From Hofstenia miamia (taxonomy: Eukaryota; Xenacoelomorpha; Acoela; Hofsteniidae), in contig CABFPE010000041.1 in assembly GCA_900660155.1 (NCBI GenBank), forward strand, positions 1,522,354 through 1,586,353: DNA of 64,000 bases, read 5' to 3'. The position numbers and the translations under genes were made by a program. This document shows positions 45,701 to 59,289 of this stretch, piece after piece. Within the stretch, counting starts at the first letter, position 1, and every line of letters begins with the position of its first letter. The notes under the pieces are model-generated. The model had not been told where the DNA came from and ran no database searches. It was given only the letters and a program-made list of their open reading frames with translations.

Positions 45701-48700
45701 TATACTTGAATGGAAAACACAAAAAAATTCGGCATGCTAAAAATAGAATATTTTTATGTTTAGCTACAGAATGTTATTGCTTCAAGATGTAAATTCAAAA
45801 GAAAAAATTGAAAAATCAAATACAAATGCAAAAAGTTTGACAGAAATATCACCGTTAGTAGTGCGGAAATATCTGATGAATATAAGCATCCAGAGCACAA
45901 AGAGTTTCAAATATATTTTTACATTGGGCGTAGGTTGATAACAATTAATGTCACCTGAATTTATTATTATTAATAAAACTAAAATTGTGATAATAACTTG
46001 CGAATCTGCAATTTTTTTCAAACCAATCTGCATTGATTTATCCTACTCACGTCCACCTTTCCTGGTTGTTGATGAACAACGTCTTTCAATGCTAAATCTA
46101 TTTTAGCAAGAATACACCATTTTCCTTGTAAGTGTATCCAAGATCTTTCACTTTAGGAAGAGTAACGAAAATAGTAAACTTAGGCAAGACTTCGGTTGCC
46201 TTAAATCTAAAAAATTTTTTCAAAAATATATCATTGCAAGTTGTACAATTGAGGATATGATAGTCAACATTAAAAAATTGTTATGTTTAAAAGTCTTTTT
46301 AGTAATTAATTACTAAATTATATAATAATGACGCTTAGGCAATCTAATAAATTCAATATTGTCACTTGGGTTAATCAAATTTTTTGAAGACGTTAATTTA
46401 TAAAATGATGATCTACAGTGATATTATAGGACTATGTAAACATAAAAAAGCACCTAACTTTGACTTGTTAGTTTGCCGTCAACGACGGCATTGCGTTTAT
46501 CTCAATCCAACCCAACCATTTGTCACTCCTAAATATATTACAAACCTAATCCATTGTCATGCGGAATTTCAAGTCAACCTAACTAATGTCCTGCAGGACA
46601 GTCACATTATTGGCCACGAAAAAATCCCCAAAAAACGCAACACCTAACAGTACCAGTACCAATCTTTCAATTTCAACAAAGACCACTGCCGAATTCAATA
46701 TTTGCTAAAATATTATATTAAATATAACATTTTTATTTTGCCAATCCAAACTATTTTTGCAATATCCCTATTTAGTTTTCACTTTGATTGTAATGCCAGA
46801 AAATGATGAATGGGACCATGATCAAAACCTCATTGGACTGAAAATTTGAACATGAGACGTAACGATTACGAGATTGCAACAAAATGATGTGTATACCCAT
46901 GCCATTTAGAGGTTCCAAATTCTTTAATATATAATTGCAAAACGCAATCATGAGCTTTATGCTGAGCTTAGTCTTTATACAATTCTCGAAAATGCCGACT
47001 CTACAGAGAGTTCACTACTACAATATAGTGATTTCTGAATGCATATTTTCGTTATTCCAATTTTAAAAATAGGCATTTCAAATTTTATCTACATACTTGA
47101 GACTCATCGACTGTTCCAATCGTGACACAGTACATTCACATTAGCCTAAGTAAAAGATTAAATATGTTTTAGAAACAATTCTTTGTGAATCCTCAATTAG
47201 GCATTTTCAGCGTTGACTGAAATCAAATATGCATTGCTTACTAAGAAAAGGGTATTCAATCACTTAAAATAAATCACTTTTAATATATCCTAGATGCTAG
47301 AATGGGAGCGGTTTCGTTTTATCCTGCCATCAATTAATTAAGAACCGTAAAGTTCAATTAATTCCGCATTCCTGAAAGCAATACTATATCTTACCGCATA
47401 AATGAACTGAAATTTAATAACGTTCTTTTATAACTTTAGAAATATTTGAATAACATATTTTCTAGAATAATTATATAAAAGCTCATTTTGGAATGGAAAT
47501 TACTTAACTTTGGAATAAATAGTGTCAGATTTCAAAGTCACTTTACGTCTTTATTGTTTACTGGAGAAATCCTTTGGAAAAGCGTGCCAAGTCAAAAGAA
47601 TAACTCCAATAGAACTCTTTCAGCGATTTTATGAAATTAACTTGAACTAAGTTAAAATGAGCTATATTAGAATTTCAAACAATAACAATTCATTCTTTTA
47701 CATATCCACAGCTCAAGTTAGCCATAGTGACATCCATTGTTCAAAAAACTCTAAATTTAATATGTTTATGCTTTTTCTACATAACTTTATTTTAAAGATA
47801 ATAATAAAAACAATAATAATAATAATGATAATAATCTATAATTAAATCAGTAAAATACAACTAAGTCACAAAATATAAAAGAAGAGTCTGCATTTGAGTC
47901 TCTGTCTATAGTCAGTTTCTAGAAAAAAGCATATCGTGTTCATATTTTGAAATCTGTAACAAAAAGTATAAAATTTTTCAAATAATAAATCCCCTTATAT
48001 ACAACGTATATATATATATATCTAGAAATTCCAGAGCAGTTCTCCAGTTCTTAATTGGTTTTGACATTGCAAATATAGGTAGTCAATTAACTAAGTATAC
48101 TGAAGAGAGAGAAAAAGCAAAGAAAAAATTTGCAGAAATAATTTTATTATTTTCAACAATAATTTGCCACATGAAAATTTCTGTATGAAATTATAAGTCC
48201 TGAAATAATTAGCAGTTTTAGTTAGTTTGTCAAATACCTTAAATTTTATAATAATGAAACTCCAAAGTATATTTAGTTGGTTAAAAAATAACAAATGCTA
48301 AAAAAGTCTTCATTTTACAGCCGGAAAAAATATATTTGCTTTTCCAGCGCAATAGAATAAACCACACCAATTTTCAATTAGGCAAACATTAGTATGTATT
48401 TAAGAGACTATTTCAATATGATATATGAGTATTTTCAAATCGTCTTAGGCTAATAAAAATTGGTACATTTTTTCATTACAGAAAATATATTTTTAATAGC
48501 TTTCATAAAGTTACAAATAAAAAAGAAGCGAATTGTAGCGAGTTGACAGTTCTAAAATAACAATAATATTTAGTTTGGAATGTTCATAAATTTTAGAATA
48601 TCTACTTCTATTTTTGTAAACTTAATTAAACCGAAATAACGTTTGAGTGAAAAAATTAGAGAAATATGAGATTCGTGTACATTATGAATCCTAACAATAA

Positions 48701-50980
48701 ATAAATAAATGGCGAAATACTACTTACACGTAATCGACTTCTGATAATTTCAAGAAGTTAATTTTTTTAATATATATAATATTGGCGCCACAAGTGGGAG
48801 TATCTTAGAAAATTCAATTAAATTTCATGAATCTTAAGTTTAAAAAAATTTCTTAAGAAGATTTATAAAAGGTTAATGACATTGAATTTCAAGAAGCACA
48901 AATTACATAATATATTAAATATGCGCAAATAAGATGAAATGTTTATCTAAATATGCAAATATTGTATTGAGTTCTAAAGAAATCCGAATTTGTTATCATA
49001 TATTTACTTTGATAAAACAATTTACCTTGAAACAAAAGAATTTTTCTTTCCTTCTTTAGATTAGACTTTATATTCTCACAAACTTTGATTAAAATGACTT
49101 GTAAGTGCTCTTCATCTTGATTTAAGACCTCACTATCAATTTTAAAGAGCCTTTATTCTTACGAGATCTTAAATATTTAAAAAAATAGTCTGGAATACTG
49201 AATTGAAAATGAGCAGAATGAAAATAGATGAAAGTGCTTGTGCAATTGTGCCCTTGACGTAGAAGCAGTTGATTGAATCTGCTGCGCAACAACATATTTG
49301 AAAGAAAAAACCGCACTTTCTTTAGTCTATGATATAAATATAGGTCGTAAGAAACAATGACAATGCTTTGCCATATTTTGTCTGCGTGTGAGATAATGCT
49401 AATAAAGATTAGGCTTAGTGTGTGAGCATAGGTCACATTAACTGCTCTGATTGATCTCAATATCAGTCTGTAATCGGCTATTTGGCAAAATCAATTCCTG
49501 TCTTGAGAAAATGTCCTCCTTAGAATTTTGCCTGACTAGTCCCGAAGAAGGTCTCGTACATGTCTTGCTCACCTGGGACCAGTACTAAAAATTAAAGTTC
49601 AGTACTGGGATCAGGAACCATATTAATATTTACTTTCAATTTCTTGAAATATCCTACAAAGACCATTATTAACCACCTGAAATCCTCATTGAAAAGTCAA
49701 CATAGTTGAATGAATTCTCGAAGACCTTTTGTAGAGCAAAAAAGAAACTTCTAGCGTATGGGAACAAATTTGTAGCACGAGCCGGAACGAAACCTGGCGC
49801 AGAAATATCTGGTCTCATAAGACGCTAATCTTCTTCCCTATTTGAAATGTGATACTTTATAGTAGGTCATGGATAGCCTCAGAGCTGCAATCGTGCCTGG
49901 TTTTTGGAAGCACAGTAGATTTTAAGCACGGCGCGGTTTTTCCAAAATATTATTAAGCACGGCAAGACCCGTTTCTAAAGGTGGTGACAAGAGCGGTTTT
50001 TAGAATTTTTAAAATTTATGCATTTCTCAAGTATATAAAATGATTAAAGCCAGTATATTATGTCTTATAAATGGGGTAGGGTACCTATAAAAGTAGGCCC
50101 GGGTTTGGCCGTGCCCGTATCCTATGTTCGTGGCTAAGTGATATTTAACTAAAATTGCTTGAATAATAAGAAAATTTGCTAATGTGGTATTATCCATGCA
50201 TACCCGAAATGTTATGCAACCTACCAATGTGGTATACTTCAAAACCTTTGTTGGCATCTCTAAAAAATCTAATTTTGCAACTATTATGTCATAATTAAGT
50301 CCTGTTTCCAAAAGAGGATTTATTTTTTCAAATAATTTACAAATCGTAAATCAAATCACTTAATGGTAATTGACAGCACCTCAAACTGTTTTGGTGGAAA
50401 CGGGGTTTTAGGTATCACAATAGAAGACTATACTGCTTGTATGACCTTGGAAAATATGCACCTTACTTAATTCAAATTCAAACGTTATGGAACGCCTTCT
50501 GAAGTTCACAACTTAGGATTCTTACGTTACAAAATAATGTACACAAGTAAAGTATGTTTATCAATGCAATATCAAAAGCTGACAGTGAAATGGCAGAAAA
50601 CAGCAAATCTTATCCTGCTTAGTACAATATTTTATGTTCTATATTGTAATTTTTGTTGTAAATTTGCACGAAGGCCAATGTTTCACAATATACCTATGTT
50701 AGAAAACAAGTCTTTGAATACATATTTTTAAACCAAGCCTGAAATCTATTGTACAAATTGACAAATAACCAGCTGCATATTTTAATCCTAATAGTCCCTT
50801 TTATCTTTTATAATCTACTTAAATTTTTCTACCAAAATTCATGAAAAATATGCAGTTTATTAATAGCAATATAATTCAAGAGAATTTCATACTGTACTAT
50901 ACATTACGTTTGTAGACATTTTACAAGAACAAAAAATTTTTCAATCCTAAAGTGTGAAAATCATACTCAGGAAGAATTGA

Positions 50981-53129
50981 CACTAGAAGCGCCAAACCCG
51001 TCAATTGACGATTTTGAAATTTTAAAATATAATAGTTTTTTTTGTAGAAGTGGTTTCTCCTCATTAATCATTTACTATTTTTTTATAATTGCAAAGCAGA
51101 AGTGGACCAATTTTTATTCCGATAATACCACATAGAAAACAGTAGTAGTAGATATACCTTTAAGCGCCATTACCCGTCAATTAACGACTGCTATGACCTC
51201 AAAGTTAAATTGGTTACTTATATAAATATATTTTTGCTGCATGTTTCTAATATTTGGTCAATATATGAACATAATTACAATTGGTCAACCAAGTTGATAA
51301 AGATACATCAACATTGCAATTTTTATTGAGACAATAAATATATATGCGCTAACAAAAACAAAAGAAGTATTTAAAAGCTATTCGTCAAACAGTTGATACA
51401 TATGACAGCCTGGCACTTCCCAAAAACAGGTTTACTGCATCACCCATGCGATCACTCCAGCAATATCCAAAATATTTTAAAAAACGGCCAAAGGCCAACG
51501 TCTACAGCCAAATTTTGTCGAAATTTGACTACACATACTGCCTAGTAGATCAACTGCATATTTATTATTATTATAAAATAATACACTTTCAGGCTTCTTA
51601 CCATCTTCTTGATAAACACAACTCTTTTTGGTTTCGCTTGATATCTGATAAGGTGCAACTTGCCACTTTGAGACATTACAGAATCGTGCAGTCCGAAATG
51701 TTGGGGAGGAGGAAGTTCGCGACGATTTGAACGCACGGTTCGAACTATTGTTGTTCGGACTTGGAGCATAAGATAAGCAAGTTGTGTAGAAGTAAAAAAA
51801 TTATCAATAGTTTCATTGTGTCCTTTGTTGTTCAGAGGTTACATAAGTGTTTGCACCACATGTGTACCAAGTGACACATGTCTGTTCTCATCTTTTCCAA
51901 AATAGGTCTTGATATTATAACAACGTTTTGATAAAACATCAGCTAATATCCAAAATTTTATCCCAAATTTATCCGTCTTTGCAGGCATATATTGCGCAAA
52001 ACGACTACGTGTTTTAGTAGGAAATAATTGTTCACCAATAGTCCAGAATAATGATGAGTGGTAGCAACATTGAGAATTGGCTACAAAGCGATCTAAAATA
52101 GTTGAAATTAGACAAAAAATGTCATGTTGCAGATTTCTACAGCGATCTTGACGCCGATCAAATCTGAGAAACCTTTTTATATCTCTCAATTTTTGCTGGG
52201 ACAGTGTCATTTTGAATATGGGGCATTCATGTCGTTGACCATAGTTTTTACAATGGATAATTTCGTCGATATGCATTTCCTTTTAGGTACAGTACTCCCA
52301 TGAATTTTTCTAGTTCATCCCTTGTTTGATTCCAATCATCTATCCTTTCATTAGCAAAAGCATTTGTACAATCAACAATAAAATTCAGCATTCAATTATC
52401 AATAGAAGATTCCATGCGCCTAATGGAGTCATGATGTTAGCACAAGCTCGTGTTACATCTTCAGGCTGGCTTACTATATTTTGTCGTTGCATTCTAACAC
52501 GTCTATCTCTCTGCGTATTTTCAGTTATTGTCCACTCAGTTGCATCTCGCGCTCGAAGCGAATTATTTTCATTGTCAATCTCTTCGTGACTGCCATGTGA
52601 CAAGACGTCTAAATCTTTATCACTGCTGCGTGTTGAATATGAAATCTCACATAATAGCTGTTCATCATTATTCTTCACTACCTCTTTTTAATCTTGTTCA
52701 GTGTCATCTCTAGATTTATCATTTGGAAGATTTATCATTGTTTGCAGGAAACGTTGAGCTGACATTCGTTGAGACATTAAAAATGACAAATGATAAGGGT
52801 ATGCTTGAAATTTCTACACCTTTACACACCTTTGCAACAATTCTATCAAATGAAATTGGAGTATATTTAGTAATCCATGATAATTGCTACAAAATATTCG
52901 CACCTCTTTGAAATATTTACACAAACTATTCACACCCTTTTTATTATTTTAATAGGACAATACAATCTGTGTACATAAATATTTACATAAATTTATGTTT
53001 TAAATATCATTTATGATATGTTACTAAGGTTTTGGGTATATTTGTAGTAATTTACAAAATGTAATATAGATTCGTCAATTGACGGGTTTTGGCGCTTTTA
53101 GGTATATTAAAAGCCTGGCGCTTCTAGTG
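50981..53129 (-). mobile_element. piggyBac-type transposon with both ends, defective
   Basis: The 2149-bp element is bounded by CACTAGAAGCGCC (50981-50993) and GGCGCTTCTAGTG (53117-53129), perfect 13-bp terminal inverted repeats. The palindrome CGTCAATTGACG lies inside each end (50999-51010 and 53073-53084), and a diverged extra copy of the internal repeat is at 51160-51190 (AAGCGCCATTACCCGTCAAT). The flanks are TTGA on the left and TAAA on the right, decayed from the expected TTAA duplication. The minus-strand gene inside encodes a broken piggyBac transposase. Confidence 0.85.
51542..52678 (-). pseudogene. piggyBac transposase, inactivated
   Basis: Piggybac transposases cut and paste at TTAA with a DDD RNase-H-like core. 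The minus strand gives an acidic N-terminal region (52385-52678) with DATEWTI and VTRACANIMTPLGAWNLLL. The core (51839-52276) follows, with RDIKRFLRFDRR, TIGEQLFP, RFAQYMPAKTDKFGIKFWIL and YFGKDENRH. A frame at 51542-51769 contains SNRRELPPPQHFG and QAKPKRVVFIKKM. The three parts lie in different frames. The first catalytic aspartate of the TIDEQL motif is glycine here (codon GGT at 52034-52036, one base from GAT), and the later catalytic region and cysteine-rich tail are missing or unreadable. The protein cannot be active. Confidence 0.8.
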
Positions 53130-53599
53130 TAAAGAATTAAATCAAATTTATTACTAAAATATTTGTAAAGTCTACAAACTAGTACATGACAAAAATACTT
53201 ACAAAACTATTTACATATGCATTATTAATTAAAGGGGAGTTTCAAAAATGATTCGAGCAGGCATTAAGTTTATTATCTACACCCAATAATTTTTGTTTAT
53301 TGAATAAAGTTTGTTTGATTTTTTCTTAAAGTATTTATAAATTTTCTCACATTTTACGTTGGTACTTAATTCGTTCCATACAATTGAACATTTCGAAGGA
53401 AATGCATCTTGACGATTATTGATACTAAAAAGTGTTTTATTACTTTTATTGCTTTTGATCTACTGTATTTTTTAAGAAAAATTAATGAACTAAACTCATG
53501 AATAAATTTGTGAATCATACATAGAGACTAATACTGAATGAAGTAACTTGAGGCCAAGATATTATATGATGATCTTAATTTCGTTTCAAGCACAAATGA

Positions 53600-54330
53600 A
53601 TTAATTAGTTCTACATGAATCATGTTTCCTACATGACACAAATTGTACAAATATTTGATCCAGATGCCATCTTTTCAATTTTCGGAAAGAAAATTCCCTA
53701 ATTTTAAGTCATTTTCTATTAGTACACCAAGGTAATTTACACATGTGCTTTGAATAATTTCATTATCACCAACATTAATTTTAGTATTTTCAGTGAATTT
53801 TCTTTGTTCTTTAGATGAAAAAATGATAAATTGAGATTTGCCAGAATTAATTATTTAGTTTGAAATATATGTTACGAGATTTTTGATAACTTTTGTCAGA
53901 TGTCTGGTTGTTACAAAGAGATTTTTTGCTGTTCGTAACATGCAATTATTATTTCCGTTTTCCAAGGAATTTGAAATATCATTTACATATAATGCACACA
54001 AAATGGGGCATAATACAGTTCTTTGCGGTACATCAAAATTTGTAACAAGATATCCTGAAAAAATGTTATCAATTTTTACTCGTTGCTTTGCGATTGCTTA
54101 GAAAACTCATAATAATATTTATTGCTTTGAAACTAAAACCTTGTCACCTTAATTTTTCTTTTAAAATATCGAAATTCATTGAGTTAAATGCTTTGCTTAA
54201 ATCAAGTAGAGCTACTGCTGTGAACATATTTTCACTTAAATTTAGTTTAATCTTTTCTGTGTTTGATAAAATCGCATCAGATGTGCTGAATTTAGGTCGA
54301 AATCCAAATTGATTATTTGATAAAATTTCA
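53600..54330 (-). pseudogene. CR1-like reverse transcriptase relic (minus strand)
   Basis: Read on the minus strand: FGFRPKFSTSDAILSNTEKI, then AVALLDLSKAFNSMNFDILK (aspartate box), DVPQRTVLCPILCALYVND, a decayed YADD box (MLRTAKNLF), KSQFIIFSS and CVNYLGVLIENDLKL. The order is exactly that of the intact ORF2 at 12176-15505. Two in-frame stops and a frame change are visible. No endonuclease domain is seen. The segment from 53613 onward is repeated after the single N at 55040. Confidence 0.75.
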
Positions 54331-55039
54331 GAAATAACAATGTTTTAAGATGGGTGCAAAATGATAGATGATTTGAAATATATGTCGCCTACTTTACTTG
54401 AAGTATTCATTCGTTGTAGGATATCGAAATTTGCAATGCCATTAAAGAATATTAATAGAAAAAAATAACTATATTGCGTTTTCGATGAATATACCTATAT
54501 TAATAGAAGCTAAGAAATGTTTCAATAGCACGAAACCATTCCGCAAGTAAACTGTAACAGTGCAAATTCAATCTTTTAAATTTAGAATGAAAAACTATTG
54601 AATAAGAAACGAGACCCTATCACAGTGCCACAAATGCTTTTCTAACCATATTGTTTAGATTTTAAAACAGATTTAGTAACAAACATACTTTTCAAGGCTT
54701 GAATAAAAATTTTATGTATGTCTGAGCCGTTAAGCATTTCTAGTGGCCCTTGGTAAATTAAAATCTTTGTGGTTAGGCAACGTTATGCAAAGCTTAACAT
54801 CTCTTATAGAACTTTTGACACTATCTACTATCTTTTCTCAAAAAGTAATACAATAAACCTAATTAAAGATCTGTCTTATTTCCATTTTTCATATTTAAAT
54901 ATAGTTTTGTTTGTATGAATGTTTCGCGGCTGGAGTTTTTTGGCTAATTATATTTGCAATGTATATAATATTCACATTTTTATAATTTTACTTACTTGCA
55001 CGCTAATTGAAAAAACTCATTATTCATTATAAAACTCTG
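53613..55039. repeat. Large duplicated block, copy A
   Basis: This 1427-bp block reappears at 55041-56500 with near identity. The visible differences are a 33-bp internal duplication in copy B and a few substitutions (for example near 54470). A single N separates the copies, so a false duplication from unmerged haplotypes or overlapping contigs is the likeliest cause. Confidence 0.85.
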
Positions 55040-55040
55040 N
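55040..55040. other. Single-base assembly gap between duplicated blocks
   Basis: A lone N joins the two copies of the 1.4-kb block, the same arrangement as at 36746. Confidence 0.9.
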
Positions 55041-56500
55041 ACATGAATCATGTTTCCTACATGACACAAATTGTACAAATATTTGATCCAGATGCCATCT
55101 TTTCAATTTTCGGAAAGAAAATTCCCTAATTTTAAGTCATTTTCTATTAGTACACCAAGGTAATTTACACATGTGCTTTGAATAATTTCATTATCACCAA
55201 CATTAATTTTAGTATTTTCAGTGAATTTTCTTTGTTCTTTAGATGAAAAAATGATAAATTGAGATTTGCCAGAATTAATTATTTAGTTTGAAATATATGT
55301 TACGAGATTTTTGATAACTTTTGTCAGATGTCTGGTTGTTACAAAGAGATTTTTTGCTGTTCGTAACATGCAATTATTATTTCCGTTTTCCAAGGAATTT
55401 GAAATATCATTTACATATAATGCACACAAAATGGGGCATAATACAGTTCTTTGCGGTACATCAAAATTTGTAACAAGATATCCTGAAAAAATGTTATCAA
55501 TTTTTACTCGTTGCTTTGCGATTGCTTAGAAAACTCATAATAATATTTATTGCTTTGAAACTAAAACCTTGTCACCTTAATTTTTCTTTTAAAATATCGA
55601 AATTCATTGAGTTAAATGCTTTGCTTAAATCAAGTAGAGCTACTGCTGTGAACATATTTTCACTTAAATTTAGTTTAATCTTTTCTGTGTTTGATAAAAT
55701 CGCATCAGATGTGCTGAATTTAGGTCGAAATCCAAATTGATTATTTGATAAAATTTCAGAAATAACAATGTTTTAAGATGGGTGCAAAATGATAGATGAT
55801 TTGAAATATATGTCGCCTACTTTACTTGAAGTATTCATTCGTTGTAGGATATCGAAATTTGCAATGCCATTAAAGAATAGGATATCGAAATTTGCAATGC
55901 CATTAAAGAATATTAATAGAAAAAATATACTATATTGCGTTTTCGATGAATATACCTATATTAATAGAAGCTAAGAAATGTTTCAATAGCACGAAACCAT
56001 TCCGCAAGTAAACTGTAACAGTGCAAATTCAATCTTTTAAATTTAGAATGAAAAACTATTGAATAAGAAACGAGACCCTATCACAGTGCCACAAATGCTT
56101 TTCTAACCATATTGTTTAGATTTTAAAACAGATTTAGTAACAAACATACTTTTCAAGGCTTGAATAAAAATTTTATGTATGTCTGAGCCGTTAAGCATTT
56201 CTAGTGGCCCTTGGTAAATTAAAATCTTTGTGGTTAGGCAACGTTATGCAAAGCTTAACATCTCTTATAGAACTTTTGACACTATCTACTATCTTTTCTC
56301 AAAAAGTAATACAATAAACCTAATTAAAGATCTGTCTTATTTCCATTTTTCATATTTAAATATAGTTTTGTTTGTATGAATGTTTCGCGGCTGGAGTTTT
56401 TTGGCTAATTATATTTGCAATGTATATAATATTCACATTTTTATAATTTTACTTACTTGCACGCTAATTGAAAAAACTCATTATTCATTATAAAACTCTG
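55041..56500. repeat. Large duplicated block, copy B, with 33-bp internal repeat
   Basis: This is copy B of 53613-55039. It holds the same minus-strand reverse transcriptase relic (about 55041-55760). The 33-bp unit beginning AGGATATCGAAATTTGC is present twice in tandem from about 55846 to 55911, but once in copy A. That difference would suit allelic variation between two haplotypes. Confidence 0.85.
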
Positions 56501-58117
56501 TTAATTCAACTAATAGGCCAGCCACGGCTAAACCGAACCGCGTCCAACCCGGAAAACACTAATGAATATATGCATGTTTATTTTGAGAGTTAGTAACCAA
56601 ATGTTTGATAATCTATCCCTCAATGTCTCTCAATTTTCTTTGGTGGCTCTCTTTCAAATTATGTTGCACACCTCTATTCTATATGAACACATAAGGAAAT
56701 GAAATAAAGCATAAATATGTTTTTTTAGCCAGTTTATAGAATCATTTTAAGTGAATTTTCAATACCTATAGAAAAAAACAATTTTTATTTAAATTCCAAA
56801 CTGTTCAATTTAAAGCGCAATTCATTTTTGATGTAATCTTTTGTTGTTTTTGATTAATTATCAAATTAATTTATGAATCGCATTGTTTGGGTAATCGGGT
56901 GACATAGATAATGCTTGCAAAATGAAATAACCTAATTTTTTGATGGAGACATAACAGCTTGCCTTTTCAAAAGGCATGTTAATAGGGCTTTGCCATAATG
57001 AGATAATTAATAAAGCCACTCTTAAAATAAACAACTAGTTTCAGTTACTTCTTTGTAAAACTGTATCTCCATAGATTAACGTGTTTGAATCGGTTGCTAA
57101 AAAAATGTTTCTTTTGAGGAAATAATGTGAGAAAAATTAACTAAATGCATAAAAATAGTATAAAAATGATTCAAGTATTATGTAACCAAACTAAAAAAAT
57201 ATATAAACGCTAAATAGAACTTCACTATATTTTTAATACCTCAACAAAAGTTTAAATAATATAGTTGACTTGAACTATAAGTATCCCTGTACTTTAACAA
57301 AAACATAAAAAATACAGAGCCTAAAAATCGTTGAAGAAATTGTCTACAGGAAATGTATGTGTCCACAGTTAGTCAAAACTGCAACTAGTGTGCGTCTTTA
57401 TACAGAGATTGATCCATTTGGTAGTCTGTCTAAAATGGTTTCCTGAAAGTTGTACTTTTTCATCTACTTATCTCTTTGGCATGCTAACCAGATATCATTT
57501 GAAATTTACTCAAACCCTGAAGTTGAAATTCGACTTTTGGTGGTTCAAAATAGGCTTACAATGTTATTCAAAAAATACAAAATAGGCATGTTTGGAAATA
57601 TTATACAAGGACTCAAATCAGAAAGAAGGACTCAAAAAATAATTCCATACTTAGAAAACTGTAAACTCAGAGATGCAATCATTTTGAGTGATTTTAGTTT
57701 GTTACTATCTACAAAATTCATTCAAAAAAGAAAATTGCCTATTTGCATTTCCAGGCAATGAGGGCCTTGTAATGTAAACTTTTATATCTTTAAAAAGTAA
57801 TCCTATCTATTACGTTTCATATCAATATTCATTGTTAATACTTTTTAATGAATTCTGTTGTAGATGAGACGTAGATGCAAAGATGTACCCAAATTAATGT
57901 AGGGACCACACAATTATCATGTATGCAAGTCTTGGACAAGTCGTATTCTCTATTATTTCACAAAATTCGTACCTATATATCATTAAAAAAGTCAGTTTTG
58001 GATCATTAATGGATTAACGTCCACACAGAACATTAAAAATATTTTGCAGTGTACATATGTGTATATATATATATATTTCTTGCACTTCTCTAATATTCTT
58101 CCATGGGTGGCAAACCT
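56501..58117. other. Non-coding region with one unassigned open frame
   Basis: A 103-codon plus-strand frame at 57450-57761 is richer in charged residues than its neighbours (for example QGLKSERRTQKIIPYLENCK), but I recognise no family and it may be a transposon scrap or chance. A (TA)n array lies at about 58062-58077. Nothing else is identified. Confidence 0.4.
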
Positions 58118-58415
58118 TTACGCCTAAGATGGATTCCATGAGGATCTACCATGCGCAACACAATGATGAAGAGAAAACCTCAAGCATCACTAACCTCTGG
58201 TGATCAAGAGTTACTTAACCGCCTCCACGTGGCGGGCCCGAATGGCCATTTGAAGCGCTAACTTTGACAGTCCTAGTGTAGGGATATGTGCCGTTGCTTT
58301 TATGGCTAAAATGTTAAGAAAGTCGCCTTTTACGGACTGGCGCTCCTAAAAGGATGGACAGCTAAAATGGGAACGAGAATTAAAGCAACGAGAATAAGGC
58401 TACCCCAAGGACAAG

Positions 58416-59240
58416 GTGGACCCAGGCTGCAGTGCATGCAGACTCGTGCAACTACTTTTCAGTGCTCGAACTCTCAATGAGAAGGATAACCTTAAATTAT
58501 TAGTTAACGCCATGATCTCAAGAGTCTTGGACTTTGTGTTGTTGTGCGAGACTCACCTAAAGGGCGAAGTGGGTATGGTTGTGTCACATGGATACTGTTT
58601 TTACAGTATAGGTCATGGCACAAAGGCGAAGGATGGAATTTGTTTCTTAGTTAGCCCCCGCTAGCTGATTGTAATCCCAGATTTTTATCCTGTCTCCCAT
58701 TCAACGGCAAGGCTGTCTTTCAGAAATGGTCTTTTTCAGGCGTACTTGACTTCATTGTTGCCTACGTACCAATTGAAAGCAATTCCAATGAGAAAAACTT
58801 AGCTGAGTTCTACAGCAATCTCAACAATGCCATATTTGAGTTACATCAAGAAGTATATTCCTTTTGACAAGGGACTTTAACTGCAGACAAGGAAAATCCA
58901 TGAACTCTATCCCTGGAGTGATTGGAAACTTTGCCACTGCAGATCATAATTCACTAAACGGTGATACGCTGGTACACTTCTAGGTTGACGGAAGCTATCT
59001 CTGGCAAATACATTCTTCAGGCACAAGTGGGTGCATAGTACCTCATGGAGTCATCCAGATACAGGTACGCGGGCATTATTGGACTATTTTATATTTCCAA
59101 GGAAAACAATGAAGAGTATTAGGGCTGTCAGAGCTTGGCGAGGTATAGATCTTGACTCGGACCATGACATAATGATCATGGATCTCCTGCCTTTACCAAA
59201 ATATGCAGAGGGCACAGTAAGCGTCTTAAGGATTGTTGCA
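58416..59240 (+). pseudogene. AP-type endonuclease domain remnant
   Basis: LLFSARTLNEKDNL and FVLLCETHLKGE (58416-58560) correspond to the N-terminal endonuclease motifs (the Asn box and the catalytic Glu in xETHL). Next come YVPIESNSNEKNLAEFYSNL (about 58760-58820), TRDFNCRQGK (the GDFN box with Gly replaced by Arg, about 58870-58900), LLDYFIFPRK, and DLDSDHDIMIMDL with the SDH catalytic triad (about 59150-59190). Between these blocks the frame changes and stops occur. Confidence 0.65.
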
Positions 59241-59289
59241 GTGGGAACAGTTGACAAGCTACGGGCACGCAACCCAACTGGTCTTTTCT

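Larger units (their letters stand above)
37131..50976. other. Long non-coding region
   Basis: Nearly 14 kb without a recognisable gene on either strand. It contains (TA)n arrays at 41498-41526, 41583-41613 and 48007-48021, two MITE candidates (37588-37762, 42486-42713) and a 113-bp tandem duplication (39940-40165). The open frames in it (for example 45756-46033, 46384-46647, 49122-49460 and 50027-50311) have AT-biased, motif-free translations. Near 49915-49960 AAGCACGGC recurs twice in a short GC-richer patch. Confidence 0.45.

Noticed and set aside
53883-54312. Two plus-strand frames, repeated at 55311-55740
   Set aside because: The minus strand reads as a reverse transcriptase with ordered boxes, so the plus-strand frames are shadows.
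57450-57761. 103-codon frame as a host gene
   Set aside because: The charged composition looks coding, but there are no motifs, splice context or homologue I can name; left as unassigned.
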